A DNA stretch of 64,000 bases. Origin: Gammaproteobacteria bacterium (GTDB lineage Bacteria; Pseudomonadota; Gammaproteobacteria; Francisellales; CACEW01). The stretch is taken from contig JAQSYQ010000006.1 in the NCBI GenBank assembly GCA_029256015.1, positions 22,437 to 86,436 on the forward strand, written 5' to 3'. The first letter of the stretch is position 1. Each line of letters opens with the position of its first letter. The position numbers and the translations under genes were made by a program. Under the pieces are notes generated by a model, which ran no database searches, was not told the DNA's origin, and saw only the letters and a program-made list of their open reading frames with translations. This document shows, piece after piece, positions 44,500-52,625 of this stretch.

Positions 44500-45102
44500 A
44501 TGCATAGCGTTTCTAAATTTCGTTCAAGATTAGTATTTATGCCTAGAATTTCAAATCAAGCTAAAAGAATGGAACATAATTGGTCAGATCTTTCGGATCG
44601 CTATCGTCTGGAAAATGATGTTGAGCATGCGCTAAGAGTCCTAAGGCGTCTTGACTCCCCAACAATTATAGCTGATAGAATGGCATTGCGGGATCAATTT
44701 ATAAATGACGTGCTTCCTAATATTATAGCTAAGTTAACTCAAAGTGATATGCTACGATCAGACAAGGCAAAACTAGCTCAGGCTTTGGTTGACGCCTTAA
44801 AATTAACGCACAATGATTTATTACTATCAGATAAAGCAAAACTAACTCAGGCTTTGGTTGATATCTTAAAATTAGCGCACAAAGATTTATTACAATCAGA
44901 TAAAGAACGAGTGTCCCAACTTTTGAGAAAAGCACTAAAAGATGCTGATCCTTATAATAACTTTACTTTGAATCAGGCAATTTTTATTGGAATAGGAGTG
45001 GCTTTTCTTCTTGAATTCCTCTCATCTAAAATTGATAAAGCAACAGCTAAACCTGCGGCTACACGCAAGTCTGAACCTGAGCACGGGAGGGAGCTTGTAT
45101 GA
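44500..45102 (+). CDS. Paralogous tail-anchored protein 1 of a three-gene operon (unknown family)
   Basis: The protein is 200 residues. The N-terminus (SKFRSRLVFMPRISNQAKR) and a domain EHALRVLRRLDSPTIIAD.. ALRDQFINDVLPNI are shared with the next gene. A tandem repeat of about 23 residues (SDKAKLAQALVDALKLTHND, SDKAKLTQALVDILKLAHKD, SDKERVSQLLRKAL) follows. A single transmembrane segment near the C-terminus (AIFIGIGVAFLLEFLSSKI) leaves a short basic tail, the layout of tail-anchored proteins. AGAGG lies 6 bp before the ATG. Its stop overlaps the next gene's start (ATGA at 45099-45102). No known domain is recognised. Confidence 0.72.
   Translation: MHSVSKFRSRLVFMPRISNQAKRMEHNWSDLSDRYRLENDVEHALRVLRRLDSPTIIADRMALRDQFINDVLPNIIAKLTQSDMLRSDKAKLAQALVDALKLTHNDLLLSDKAKLTQALVDILKLAHKDLLQSDKERVSQLLRKALKDADPYNNFTLNQAIFIGIGVAFLLEFLSSKIDKATAKPAATRKSEPEHGRELV
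44758..44895 (+). repeat. 69-bp tandem direct repeat within a coding sequence
   Basis: Two copies, 44758-44826 and 44827-44895, each encode 23 residues starting SDKAKL. They differ at only a minority of bases, with a diverged third partial unit after them. The unit length (a multiple of three) means copies can be gained or lost without a frameshift, so length variation between strains is likely. Confidence 0.85.
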
Positions 45103-45815
45103 TAGGTCTTTCTAAATTTCAACCTAGGCTAGTTCTTATACCGATGCTCTCAAAGCAGGTTAGAAGTGCAAGAGTTTCAACGAAAAATTGGCCAGATTCT
45201 AGTGATATCTATCAGCAAAAGTTCGACACAGAACATGCAATAAGAATTCTTACGCGTCCTGATTCCCCGGGCTTTGTGGCTGAAAGTAAGAGCTTACGGG
45301 ATCGCTATGTAGAAGATGTGCTTCCTAGGGTTACTGAGAGAGTAGCAATAAGTTCTGAATTTGATTCAGAAAAGAAAAAATTGGCAAATGCTTTAAAGAA
45401 AGTATTAGAAAGAGTCGAGCCAGAATCTCTATTTCAAAATGTGATAAATTATGACGATATCAATCGCCAAAGGCTCGCTGCAGCGCAAGCATTGATTATT
45501 CTGAAGCATGGTAAACCTTCCTGTGTAGCTAATGATAAGGACATGCGGGATGTGTTTATAGAAGAGGTGGTTCCTTCTATTACTGATGCAATTGCAAAAG
45601 TTTGCAATTCGAGCCCAGAAAGAGAGCGATTGGCAATAGTATTAAAGGCTTCATTAATTAAAGTGGATCCTGACAATGCTAAGAAAAAGTATAGTTTAGG
45701 AACAAGTCTTCTTATCGGTATTGGGACTTTTGTGTTTTTTGAGTATATCGCTGATAAGCTTAAGAAGTCTGATAGTGAAGCGAAGGCTTCAAAGCAAGAA
45801 AGAGAAATGGTATGA
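45099..45815 (+). CDS. Paralogous tail-anchored protein 2 of a three-gene operon
   Basis: The protein is 238 residues. It starts like protein 1 (SKFQPRLVLIPMLSKQ) and holds two copies of the shared domain: EHAIRILTRPDSPGFVAE.. LRDRYVEDVLPRV and QALIILKHGKPSCVAND.. MRDVFIEEVVPSI. Each is followed by a Lys/Leu helix ending in KVDP or RVEP. Near the C-terminus is one transmembrane segment (TSLLIGIGTFVFFEYIADKL) and a charged tail. A strong GGAGG ribosome site precedes the ATG. The start and stop both overlap neighbours by 4 bp, so the three products are made together. Confidence 0.75.
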   Translation: MIGLSKFQPRLVLIPMLSKQVRSARVSTKNWPDSSDIYQQKFDTEHAIRILTRPDSPGFVAESKSLRDRYVEDVLPRVTERVAISSEFDSEKKKLANALKKVLERVEPESLFQNVINYDDINRQRLAAAQALIILKHGKPSCVANDKDMRDVFIEEVVPSITDAIAKVCNSSPERERLAIVLKASLIKVDPDNAKKKYSLGTSLLIGIGTFVFFEYIADKLKKSDSEAKASKQEREMV

Positions 45816-46117
45816 GTCGGCTTAAACATTTTAAAGAAGGTTCAAGAGCTTTCTTCCCACGGCCATCTACAGCTTTGACGATCGCAAGAATATTAGAAAA
45901 ACATCATCAAAAACAGCCGATAAATAAATCAGAAGCAAAGCTCATAAAGGAGCTTCATGCTTTTGCTTTTAAACAGACAGACCAATATTTTAGAAATGGA
46001 TTTTATCTTGCTGTAGTTCTATATCTTATTAGCCAGCCAATCCATTCATATTATGAGAAGAAAGCTCGAGAGACGGTAAAACAAGAATTTGAAACTTCTT
46101 TTCCTGAGCTCAAATAA
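45812..46117 (+). CDS. Third gene of the tail-anchored operon, small membrane protein
   Basis: In this 101-residue protein, the N-terminus RLKHFKEGSRAFFPRP loosely recalls the other two (basic, ending in Arg-Pro). It is followed by a helical region (TALTIARILEKHHQKQ) and one transmembrane segment (GFYLAVVLYLISQPIHSYY) with a charged C-terminus. It lacks the DSP..LRD..VLP domain. It is coupled to gene 2 by ATGA. The terminator at 46123 follows the stop. No function is known. Confidence 0.68.
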   Translation: MSRLKHFKEGSRAFFPRPSTALTIARILEKHHQKQPINKSEAKLIKELHAFAFKQTDQYFRNGFYLAVVLYLISQPIHSYYEKKARETVKQEFETSFPELK

Positions 46118-46122
46118 AAAAA

Positions 46123-46156
46123 GCCAAACACCGTTTCCAATGTTTGGCTTTAAATC
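46123..46156. terminator. Rho-independent terminator between convergent operons
   Basis: GCCAAACA (46123-46130) and TGTTTGGC (46141-46148) form an 8-bp stem around CCGTTTCCAA. On the minus strand it is followed by TTTTTT, so it best ends the nrdB transcript. On the plus strand only TTTAAAT follows, so it may also slow the tail-anchored operon. Confidence 0.82.
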
Positions 46157-46159
46157 TCT

Positions 46160-46217
46160 CTTTACAAAAGGAGACGATAAGTCCCATCCTTTTTAAAGGA
46201 GGGCTAGGGTGGATTTA
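46160..46217. repeat. Palindromic repeat family A at the nrdB 3' end
   Basis: A degenerate CTCTTTACAAAAGGAG module and a CATCCTTTTTAAAGGAGG module end GCTAGGGTGGATTTA. The TTA at 46215-46217 is the stop codon of nrdB. Confidence 0.85.
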
Positions 46218-47333
46218 TTTCTCATCATCCCAGCTTAATGCACCACCAGTTTGATATTCGGTCACGCGGGTTTCAAAGAAGTTTTTCTCTTTCTTCAAAT
46301 CGATGACTTCGCTCATCCAGGGGAATGGGTTTTCAGCGCCTGGGAACAGGGGCTTTAATCCAATCTGCATGCAGCGACGGTTGGCGATAAATTCCATATA
46401 TTCTTTAAACATGCCGGCATTTAGGCCCAAAATACCGCGAGGCATGGTGTCTACTGCGTATTTCTGTTCCAGAAGAGTGGCTTCGCGAATCATTTCTCGT
46501 GATTCTTCTTGGAATTCAGCAGCCCATAGCTCTGGGTTTTCAAACTTGATCTGGTTAATGACATCAATACCATAGTTCAAATGCATGGATTCATCACGCA
46601 GAATGTACTGAATTTGTTCGGCGGTTCCGGTCATTTTGTTACGACGACCAAATGACAGAATTTGAGCGAAACCTACATAGAAAAAGATCCCTTCAAATAC
46701 CACATAGAATGCTATTAAGTCTCTTAATAGTCTTTTATTCGCTTCAGTTGTACCGGTATGGAAATTAGGGTCAGCCAATGAGTGAGTATAAGGGATAGAC
46801 CAAGCTGCTTTGTCGTGAATGGATGGAATTTCACGATACATGTTAAACAGCTCGCTTTCTTCCAAGCCTAAGCTCTCGATAATATAAGTGTAGCTGTGAG
46901 TATGCAGCGCTTCTTCAAAAGCCTGACGAAGCAAATACTGACGGCACTCCGGGTTGGTAATATGGCGATACACTGCCAATACCAAGTTATTTGCTACCAA
47001 TGAGTCGGCTGTTGAGAAAAAGCCTAAGGCGCGCTTGATAATGGTGCGCTCGTCTTCGGTTAAGCCGTTTGGATCTTTCCATAAAGCTAAATCCGCAGAC
47101 ATATTGATTTCTTGGGGCATCCAGTGGTTAGCGCAAGCGTCCAAATATTTTTGCCAAGCCCAGTCATATTTCAATGGGAACAATTGGTTTAAATCGGCGC
47201 GGCAGTTGATAATTTTTTTGTCATCGACACGGATTCTTGCAGCGCCCATCTCGATGTTCTCAAGACCGGTTGCGCCTGCGTTAAGTTCGCTTTCAGATGA
47301 AGGGGCCATCGTGACTCTCTCTTCGACTAACAT
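46215..47333 (-). CDS. nrdB: Ribonucleoside-diphosphate reductase subunit beta (class I)
   Basis: The protein is 372 residues. Iron ligands are visible in [12 protein letters not shown] (Asp), [18 protein letters not shown] (Glu, His and the radical Tyr in HSYTY), [12 protein letters not shown] and [10 protein letters not shown]. The layout and sequence context resemble the NrdB group that also includes the chlamydial class Ic enzyme, but here a Tyr occupies the radical position and an Asp the first ligand, as in class Ia. The C-terminus should bind NrdA. AGGAG lies before the ATG. The gene follows nrdA across a hairpin. Its stop codon lies in a family A repeat. Confidence 0.95.
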   Translation of the reverse strand: MLVEERVTMAPSSESELNAGATGLENIEMGAARIRVDDKKIINCRADLNQLFPLKYDWAWQKYLDACANHWMPQEINMSADLALWKDPNGLTEDERTIIKRALGFFSTADSLVANNLVLAVYRHITNPECRQYLLRQAFEEALHTHSYTYIIESLGLEESELFNMYREIPSIHDKAAWSIPYTHSLADPNFHTGTTEANKRLLRDLIAFYVVFEGIFFYVGFAQILSFGRRNKMTGTAEQIQYILRDESMHLNYGIDVINQIKFENPELWAAEFQEESREMIREATLLEQKYAVDTMPRGILGLNAGMFKEYMEFIANRRCMQIGLKPLFPGAENPFPWMSEVIDLKKEKNFFETRVTEYQTGGALSWDDEK

Positions 47334-47360
47334 TAAGTTCTCCTATTGTACCATAGTTCT

Positions 47361-47386
47361 AAAAAAAAGGCCCCTTGCGAGGCCTC
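47361..47386 (-). terminator. Terminator-like hairpin between nrdA and nrdB
   Basis: On the minus strand AGGCC TCGCAAGG GGCCT is followed by eight T residues. It lies just after the nrdA stop, so it may partly end transcription and lower nrdB relative to nrdA, or separate the two. Confidence 0.75.
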
Positions 47387-47390
47387 AAAG

Positions 47391-50231
47391 TTACTGGCAA
47401 GCTTCACAGTCTGGATCGTTGATGGAGCAGACCTTAGGGCTATCTTCTTGCATTTTTACAGCATTTAGGTCACTGCTACGGTCCACTGTGGATTTCTCAG
47501 TGTTGGTTGCGCCAAGGCTTCTTAGGTAATAAGTAGTCTTTAAGCCACGCTGCCAAGCTAGTTTGTAAATGTTGTCCAAAACCTTACCTGAAGGTTTAGC
47601 AATGTACAGGTTAAGAGATTGGGCTTGATCGAGCCATTTCTGACGGCGTGAAGCAGCTTCAATCAACCAGCTTGCATCGATCTCAAATGCGGTTGCATAC
47701 AAGCGTTTCAAGTCAGTTGGGATGCGATCGATATTTTGTACGCTACCGTTAAAGTATTTGAGGTCGTTGACCATTACTTCATCCCAGAGTTTCAGGGCTT
47801 TTAAGTCTTGAACCAAGTACTCGTTCACTACGGTAAATTCACCGGACAAGTTAGATTTCACGTAGAGGTTTTGATAGGTTGGTTCGATTGACTGAGACAC
47901 GCCTGTGATGTTAGCAATGGTCGCAGTTGGAGCGATTGCCATCACGTTGGAGTTTCTCATGCCTTTGGTGCGAACTTTATTGCGCAGGCTGTTCCAATCC
48001 ATGCTTTGTGAGCGGTCTTGCTCTAAATATTTGCCGCCGCGAGCATGTTGAAGCAGGTTAATGGAGTCGATTGGCAGTATGCCTTTGCTCCATAAGGAAC
48101 CTTCATAAGTTTCATAAGCGCCGCGCTCTTCAGCCAATTTGCTGGAAGCTTCGATAGCATAGTAGCTGATCTCTTCCATACTTTTATCTGCAAACTCAAC
48201 CGCTGCATCGGAGTCATAAGGGATCTTTTGAGCGTAGAGTGCATCTTGGAAGCCCATAATTCCTAATCCAACGGGACGATGGCGCAAGTTAGACTTTCTA
48301 GCCTGTGGTACTGAGTAGTAGTTAATGTCGATTACGTTATCGAGCATTCTTACTGCAGTGTGTACATTTTTGCGCAGTTTTTTGCTGTCGAGCTTACCGT
48401 CTTTTAAGTGAGAAGGGAGGTTAATACTGCCCAAGTTACAAACAGCAATCTCATCTTCTGAGGTATTTAAAGTGATCTCGGTGCAAAGGTTTGAGCTATG
48501 AACCACGCCGCAATGTTGCTGAGGTGAGCGTAAGTTGCAAGGGTCTTTAAAAGTAACCCAAGGATGGCCGGTTTCAAACAACATACCCAGCATTTTACGC
48601 CATAAGTTAACCGCAGAAACTTTTTTGCTCATGATTTTGCCTTGAGCTGCTTTTTCTTCAGCTTTTACATAGGCTTTTTCAAATTCTTCGCCAAACAGAT
48701 CATGCAGGTCAGGCACTTCGTTTGGAGTAAACAAGGTCCACTCTTTGTCTTCCATTACTCGCTTCATAAACAAGTCTGGAACCCAGTTTGCAGTGTTCAT
48801 GTCATGAGTACGACGACGGTCATCTCCGCTGTTTTTACGAAGCTCAAGAAACTCTTCAATATCACAGTGCCAGGTTTCTAGATAAGCACAGACTGCACCT
48901 TTTCTTTTGCCCCCTTGGTTCACTGCAACGGCTGTATCATTAGCCACTTTTAGGAAGGGAACTACACCTTGAGATTTACCGTTGGTCCCTTTGATATAAG
49001 CGTTCATCCCGCGAACTGGAGTCCAGTCATTACCTAAGCCACCTGCAAATTTAGAGAGCAGAGCGTTGTCTCGCATCGCGTTATAAATGCTGGATAGGTC
49101 ATCGGAAATGGTGGTCAAATAACAGCTTGATAACTGAGGGCGTAAAGTTCCTGAGTTAAACAAAGTTGGGGTAGAGCTCATAAATTCAAAAGAAGACAGC
49201 AACTCGTAAAACTCGATAGCGCGTTTGTTTTTATCGTCTTCTTCAATAGCCAAGCCCATCGCTACTCTCATAAAGAATACCTGAGGTAGTTCAAAACGGG
49301 TACCTTTATGATGAAGGAAATAACGGTCATATAGAGTCTGAAGACCTAAGTAGCCGAAAGCCAAGTCATTTTGATTGTTAAGGGCTTTGCCTAATTTTTC
49401 TAGATCAAACTGAGCCAAGCGAGGATCTAAGAGCTCATGGTCAATCCCTTTTTGGATATAAGCTTTAAATGCCGCAGGGTAAAGTTTAGCCATTTCTTGG
49501 AAGGTGGCTGAATTGGCTACTCCAAGGAAGCTTAGCGCTTCTGCTCTAAGCTCATCCAGCAATAAACGGGCAGCTACATAAGCGTGGTTAGGCTCTTTTT
49601 CGATTAAGGTGCGAGCTGACATCACCAAGGCTTTGTTCACTTCCTTTGAAGGAACGCCGTCAAACAAATTGCGCAAAGTATCTTTTAGAATAGGGTCAAC
49701 TTCGACGTTTGCTAAATTTTGGCAGGCTTCTCTGATAACTGTTTCTATGCGAGCTTTGTCGAGCTTTTGCATTGAACCGTCATTTAACTTAACGCGAATT
49801 TCACCTGGTTGCAGGTCAAGATGAGCATTGTTCTCACGTTGCTGGCGACGCTCTTCTCTATAAAGAACGTAAGCACGAGCAACTTTATGCTCTCCCATAC
49901 GCATTAAAGTTAATTCAACTTGGTCCTGGATATCTTCTATATGCAGGGTGCCACCGTTAGGTAATCTGCGATAAAAGGTCTCCATAATCAGTTGGGTCAT
50001 CTTTTGGACTTGCTCATGAACCCTGGCGGATTCAGCCGCATGACCACCTTCTACGGCAAGAAAAGCTCTTGTCATAGCAATCGTCACCTTGCTTGCATCA
50101 AAGCTAACGACTTGGCCGTTACGTTTGATCACTTTCAACTGAGTATCAGTTTCTATAGGTGTATTGTTCATTTTATTGGTATCTTGGCTCTTCATATGAG
50201 TTTTTTCGGGGGCTTCTAAAGTTGCTTCCAT
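47391..50231 (-). CDS. nrdA: Ribonucleoside-diphosphate reductase subunit alpha
   Basis: This 946-residue protein is longer than E. coli NrdA (761) because of two N-terminal ATP-cone domains: one from about residue 33 (QLKVIKRNGQVVSFDASKV) and one near 157 (IRVKLNDGSMQKLDKARIE). The catalytic barrel shows SSNLCTEITL, EIAVCNLGSINLPSHL and GLGIMGFQDALYAQKI. The C-terminus CSINDPDCEACQ carries the redox cysteines that are reduced by thioredoxin or glutaredoxin. It makes deoxyribonucleotides with NrdB. AGGTG lies 7 bp before the ATG. NrdR and DnaA sites are upstream (50299-50382). Confidence 0.97.
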   Translation of the reverse strand: MEATLEAPEKTHMKSQDTNKMNNTPIETDTQLKVIKRNGQVVSFDASKVTIAMTRAFLAVEGGHAAESARVHEQVQKMTQLIMETFYRRLPNGGTLHIEDIQDQVELTLMRMGEHKVARAYVLYREERRQQRENNAHLDLQPGEIRVKLNDGSMQKLDKARIETVIREACQNLANVEVDPILKDTLRNLFDGVPSKEVNKALVMSARTLIEKEPNHAYVAARLLLDELRAEALSFLGVANSATFQEMAKLYPAAFKAYIQKGIDHELLDPRLAQFDLEKLGKALNNQNDLAFGYLGLQTLYDRYFLHHKGTRFELPQVFFMRVAMGLAIEEDDKNKRAIEFYELLSSFEFMSSTPTLFNSGTLRPQLSSCYLTTISDDLSSIYNAMRDNALLSKFAGGLGNDWTPVRGMNAYIKGTNGKSQGVVPFLKVANDTAVAVNQGGKRKGAVCAYLETWHCDIEEFLELRKNSGDDRRRTHDMNTANWVPDLFMKRVMEDKEWTLFTPNEVPDLHDLFGEEFEKAYVKAEEKAAQGKIMSKKVSAVNLWRKMLGMLFETGHPWVTFKDPCNLRSPQQHCGVVHSSNLCTEITLNTSEDEIAVCNLGSINLPSHLKDGKLDSKKLRKNVHTAVRMLDNVIDINYYSVPQARKSNLRHRPVGLGIMGFQDALYAQKIPYDSDAAVEFADKSMEEISYYAIEASSKLAEERGAYETYEGSLWSKGILPIDSINLLQHARGGKYLEQDRSQSMDWNSLRNKVRTKGMRNSNVMAIAPTATIANITGVSQSIEPTYQNLYVKSNLSGEFTVVNEYLVQDLKALKLWDEVMVNDLKYFNGSVQNIDRIPTDLKRLYATAFEIDASWLIEAASRRQKWLDQAQSLNLYIAKPSGKVLDNIYKLAWQRGLKTTYYLRSLGATNTEKSTVDRSSDLNAVKMQEDSPKVCSINDPDCEACQ

Positions 50232-50298
50232 TGTTTTTCACCTTAACTTTTCTTGATAAATATTGTATTGCATTCCTAGTATGGGGAAAAGCCCAGGA

Positions 50299-50347
50299 AT
50301 ACTATATATAGTGTTTCGATCGGGGTTTCTTAACAAGATAGTGTGTT
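50299..50347 (-). promoter_or_regulatory. Pair of NrdR-box-like palindromes upstream of nrdA
   Basis: ATACTATATATAGTGT (50299-50314) is a near-perfect match to the NrdR box (ACACwATATATwGTGT type). A weaker one, AACAAGATAGTGTGTT (50332-50347), lies with centres about 33 bp apart, three helical turns, as in known NrdR-controlled promoters. NrdR with dATP or ATP would repress nrdAB here. No nrdR gene is in the window. Confidence 0.78.
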
Positions 50348-50373
50348 TATTCAAATTCCGCAAGTGCAATAAT

Positions 50374-50382
50374 TGTGGATAA
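50374..50382 (-). promoter_or_regulatory. Consensus DnaA box upstream of nrdA
   Basis: The minus strand reads TTATCCACA, the strict DnaA 9-mer. It lies about 145 bp upstream of the nrdA start and behind the NrdR-like boxes. E. coli nrdAB is also controlled by DnaA boxes, so cell-cycle control of dNTP supply is plausible. The whole gap between nrdA and nnrD (50232-50574) is otherwise AT-rich with no gene. Confidence 0.6.
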
Positions 50383-50574
50383 ACTGTGAAATTCCTCTTG
50401 ACAAAATTTGACTATATTTTGATCGGTTAAATTCTTTAGAAAATGCAAGGGGATAGAGCGAGGTGGAGCAAAAATGCATCAAAATTTTTGGGTACAATAT
50501 GTTCAGATTTTTTTTCGCTCAGCCTTTCTATTGAACAGTTTTCAGCCCACGACAATAGGTAATTATTACCCTTA

Positions 50575-51399
50575 TCACAGCTTTTTGTTGAGCAATTTTT
50601 GCAAATAAGGAAGCAAGTCGCTGGCAAGCAATCCAATTTCTCCGTTTTCTTCAGCGGCTAGGTCTCCGGCTTTTGCATGCAAACACACTCCTAAGCAGGC
50701 AGCTTGCTCTAAACTTAAGCCTTGAGCAATAAGCCCTGCCAGTATTCCGCTTAATAAATCGCCCATGCCGCCGCTTGCCATGCCTGGATTGCCATAAGGG
50801 CATTTGAAAACTTGATGCTCAGTTGCGATTAGAGTTTCATGGCCTTTTAGTATGGCCACTCCACCATAGAGCTTTTGTAAGCTTTGAACCGCTTCAACTC
50901 GATTGGTTTGGATTTCTATAATGGAGCAATCCAGTAATCTTGCTGCCTCACCGGGGTGCGGAGTTAAAATCCAGTTTTGCCGATGGAGTTTTTTATAGTG
51001 AATGGCATAGAAAGCCCCCGCATCTAGCACCATAGGTAGAGAGCTTTTTAATGCGATGTCTAACATTGTTTGTGACCAGTCATCATTAATAAGGCCTGGG
51101 CCTAATACTAAGGTGCTCGCATTTTCTAAAAGGGCTGTGATTTGCTCGGGATGCTCGATGCCGTATGACATAATTTCGGGCTGACGCAAACTAATATAAG
51201 AAGCATGGTTTGGATGAGTTAATAGTGTTAATCGGCCAGAACCTATTCTGGCAGCAGCTTGAGCTGCTAAAATGGCAGCTCCTGCCATGCCCCGGTTTCC
51301 CGCCAGAATCATTACGTGGCCAAAATCACCCTTATGGCTGTCAGGAGCTCGAGGTTTTATATAATCTAATACTTTCTCAAGTGATAAAATGGTGGACAA
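50575..51399 (-). CDS. nnrD: ADP-dependent NAD(P)H-hydrate dehydratase
   Basis: This 274-residue protein matches only the C-terminal, ribokinase-like domain of the YjeF family: GDFGHVMILAGNRGMAGAAI, WILTPHPGEAARLL, VAILKGHETLIA, and the catalytic YGNPGMASGGMGDLLSGILAG. It dehydrates the S-form of NAD(P)HX, repairing damaged cofactor. The epimerase half (NnrE), normally fused N-terminally in gammaproteobacteria, is absent. The start is a TTG with AGGAGG 4-5 bp before it. The family A repeat lies just upstream. Confidence 0.92.
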   Translation of the reverse strand: MSTILSLEKVLDYIKPRAPDSHKGDFGHVMILAGNRGMAGAAILAAQAAARIGSGRLTLLTHPNHASYISLRQPEIMSYGIEHPEQITALLENASTLVLGPGLINDDWSQTMLDIALKSSLPMVLDAGAFYAIHYKKLHRQNWILTPHPGEAARLLDCSIIEIQTNRVEAVQSLQKLYGGVAILKGHETLIATEHQVFKCPYGNPGMASGGMGDLLSGILAGLIAQGLSLEQAACLGVCLHAKAGDLAAEENGEIGLLASDLLPYLQKLLNKKL

Positions 51400-51410
51400 A
51401 AATCCTCCTT

Positions 51411-51569
51411 CTGAAAATCCCCCTCTGTCCCCCTTTTTAAAGGGGGAAGTTTTGGTGCGCCTCTTTATAGAAGCAGAGGTTTAGTCCCTTTTTTAAAGGA
51501 TTGGCTCCTCCCTTTGATATAGGGAATTTTATTCCCCTCCTTTTCTAAAGGAGGGCTAGGGTGGATTTA
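51411..51569. repeat. Palindromic repeat family A, longest copy, between nnrD and sodB
   Basis: At least four modules occur: CCCCCTTTTTAAAGGGGG, CCTCTTTATAGAAGCAGAGG, CCCTTTTTTAAAGGAT and CCCCTCCTTTTCTAAAGGAG. They end GCTAGGGTGGATTTA, whose TTA (51567-51569) is the sodB stop codon. Its left end is about 3 bp from the nnrD ribosome site. This is the one intact copy not flanked by convergent genes: both neighbours run on the minus strand. Confidence 0.9.
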
Positions 51570-52145
51570 CCCGAGGTTTTTAGCAACAAATTCCCAGTTA
51601 ACCAAATTCCAGAAAGCGTCTAAGAATTTAGCGCGAGCATTTCTGTAATCTATATAATAAGCATGCTCCCACACATCACAGGTCAATAGCGCAACCTTGC
51701 CGTCTGTCATTGGAGTCCCTGCATTGCTGGTGCTGATAATATCTAATGAGCCATCTTGGTTTTTCACCAGCCAAGCCCAGCCCGAACCAAATGTGGTCAA
51801 TGCGGTTTTGGTGAATTTTTCTTTAAATAAGTCAAATGAACCAAATGATTTATTAATAGCCTCAGCAACTTTGCCTGATGGTGCGCTGCCGCCATTTGGG
51901 CTTAAGCAATGCCAAAAGAAAGTATGGTTCCAAATTTGCGCTGCGTTGTTGAATACTCCGCCTGAAGAGTGCTTGATAATGTCTTCAAGCGATTTGTTTT
52001 CAAATTCAGTACCCGCAACCAGATTATTTAAATTATCAACATAGGCTTTATGATGTTTGCCGTAGTGGTATTCCAAGGTTTCAGCAGACATATGAGGTTC
52101 AAGGGCATTCTTTTCATATGGTAGAGCGGGCAGTGCAAACGGCAT
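51567..52145 (-). CDS. sodB: Superoxide dismutase [Fe]
   Basis: The protein is 192 residues. Metal ligands are the first His in [13 protein letters not shown], the second in [11 protein letters not shown], then Asp and His in [13 protein letters not shown]. The [11 protein letters not shown] and [10 protein letters not shown] segments are those of the iron-type. It removes cytoplasmic superoxide. AGGAG lies before the ATG. It is divergent from grxD with about 80 bp between starts. Its stop codon is supplied by the family A repeat. Confidence 0.97.
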   Translation of the reverse strand: MPFALPALPYEKNALEPHMSAETLEYHYGKHHKAYVDNLNNLVAGTEFENKSLEDIIKHSSGGVFNNAAQIWNHTFFWHCLSPNGGSAPSGKVAEAINKSFGSFDLFKEKFTKTALTTFGSGWAWLVKNQDGSLDIISTSNAGTPMTDGKVALLTCDVWEHAYYIDYRNARAKFLDAFWNLVNWEFVAKNLG

Positions 52146-52226
52146 AATTTTCTCCTGTTAATTTTGGATGGCGATCAAATATGTTATTATCTTATCACCG
52201 AATCAAAATATTTATAGAGGCTATAT

Positions 52227-52538
52227 ATGCAAGAAGTTGAAAACAGAATCCGAGATCAAATCGCTCAAAATCCTATTATCATTTATATGAAAGGCACCCC
52301 TCAGTTTCCGCAGTGTGGATTTTCTGCAAAAGCAGTTCAAGTGCTGCGTGAATGCGGTAAAGAATTTGCTTTTATTAATATTTTAGAAAACCCTGATATC
52401 CGCGCAACGCTTCCTAAAATGGCAAACTGGCCCACTTTCCCTCAGCTTTATATCAAAGGGGAATTAATTGGCGGTTGTGACATTGTGTGTGAGATGCATG
52501 CTTCAGGTGAGCTAAAGCCTTTAATTGATGCGGTTTAA
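52227..52538 (+). CDS. grxD: Monothiol glutaredoxin (Grx4)
   Basis: This 103-residue protein has the Grx4 signature: IIYMKGTPQFPQCGFS with the single-Cys CGFS active site, then NWPTFPQLYIKGELIGGCDI for glutathione binding. Such proteins carry [2Fe-2S] clusters with BolA partners and deliver Fe-S. It is divergent from sodB, giving a small iron/oxidative-stress pair. AGAGG lies upstream of the ATG. Confidence 0.96.
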   Translation: MQEVENRIRDQIAQNPIIIYMKGTPQFPQCGFSAKAVQVLRECGKEFAFINILENPDIRATLPKMANWPTFPQLYIKGELIGGCDIVCEMHASGELKPLIDAV

Positions 52539-52545
52539 AAAAAAG

Positions 52546-52614
52546 GGCAATTTGTAGATTAACTTGGGCGAGAAGCTGCTTTAAGAGGGCTCAAAAAGCA
52601 TGCCACAAATTGCC
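52546..52614. repeat. Perfect 10-bp inverted repeat downstream of grxD
   Basis: GGCAATTTGT (52546-52555) and ACAAATTGCC (52605-52614) flank 49 bp that include a weaker GCTTT/AAAGC pairing. It begins a few bases after the grxD stop. There is no U-run, so it does not look like a simple terminator. It may be an mRNA 3' structure or a mobile-element remnant. Confidence 0.5.
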
Positions 52615-52625
52615 AAACTTTGATC

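Noticed and set aside
46954..47529. 191-codon plus-strand frame spanning nrdB start and nrdA end
   Set aside because: It lies antisense to two conserved genes and the hairpin between them; no domain and no ribosome site.
51411..51569. Repeated short palindromes as a CRISPR array
   Set aside because: Units are not equally spaced, there are no unique spacers of constant length, and no cas genes are present; they are dispersed palindromic repeats.
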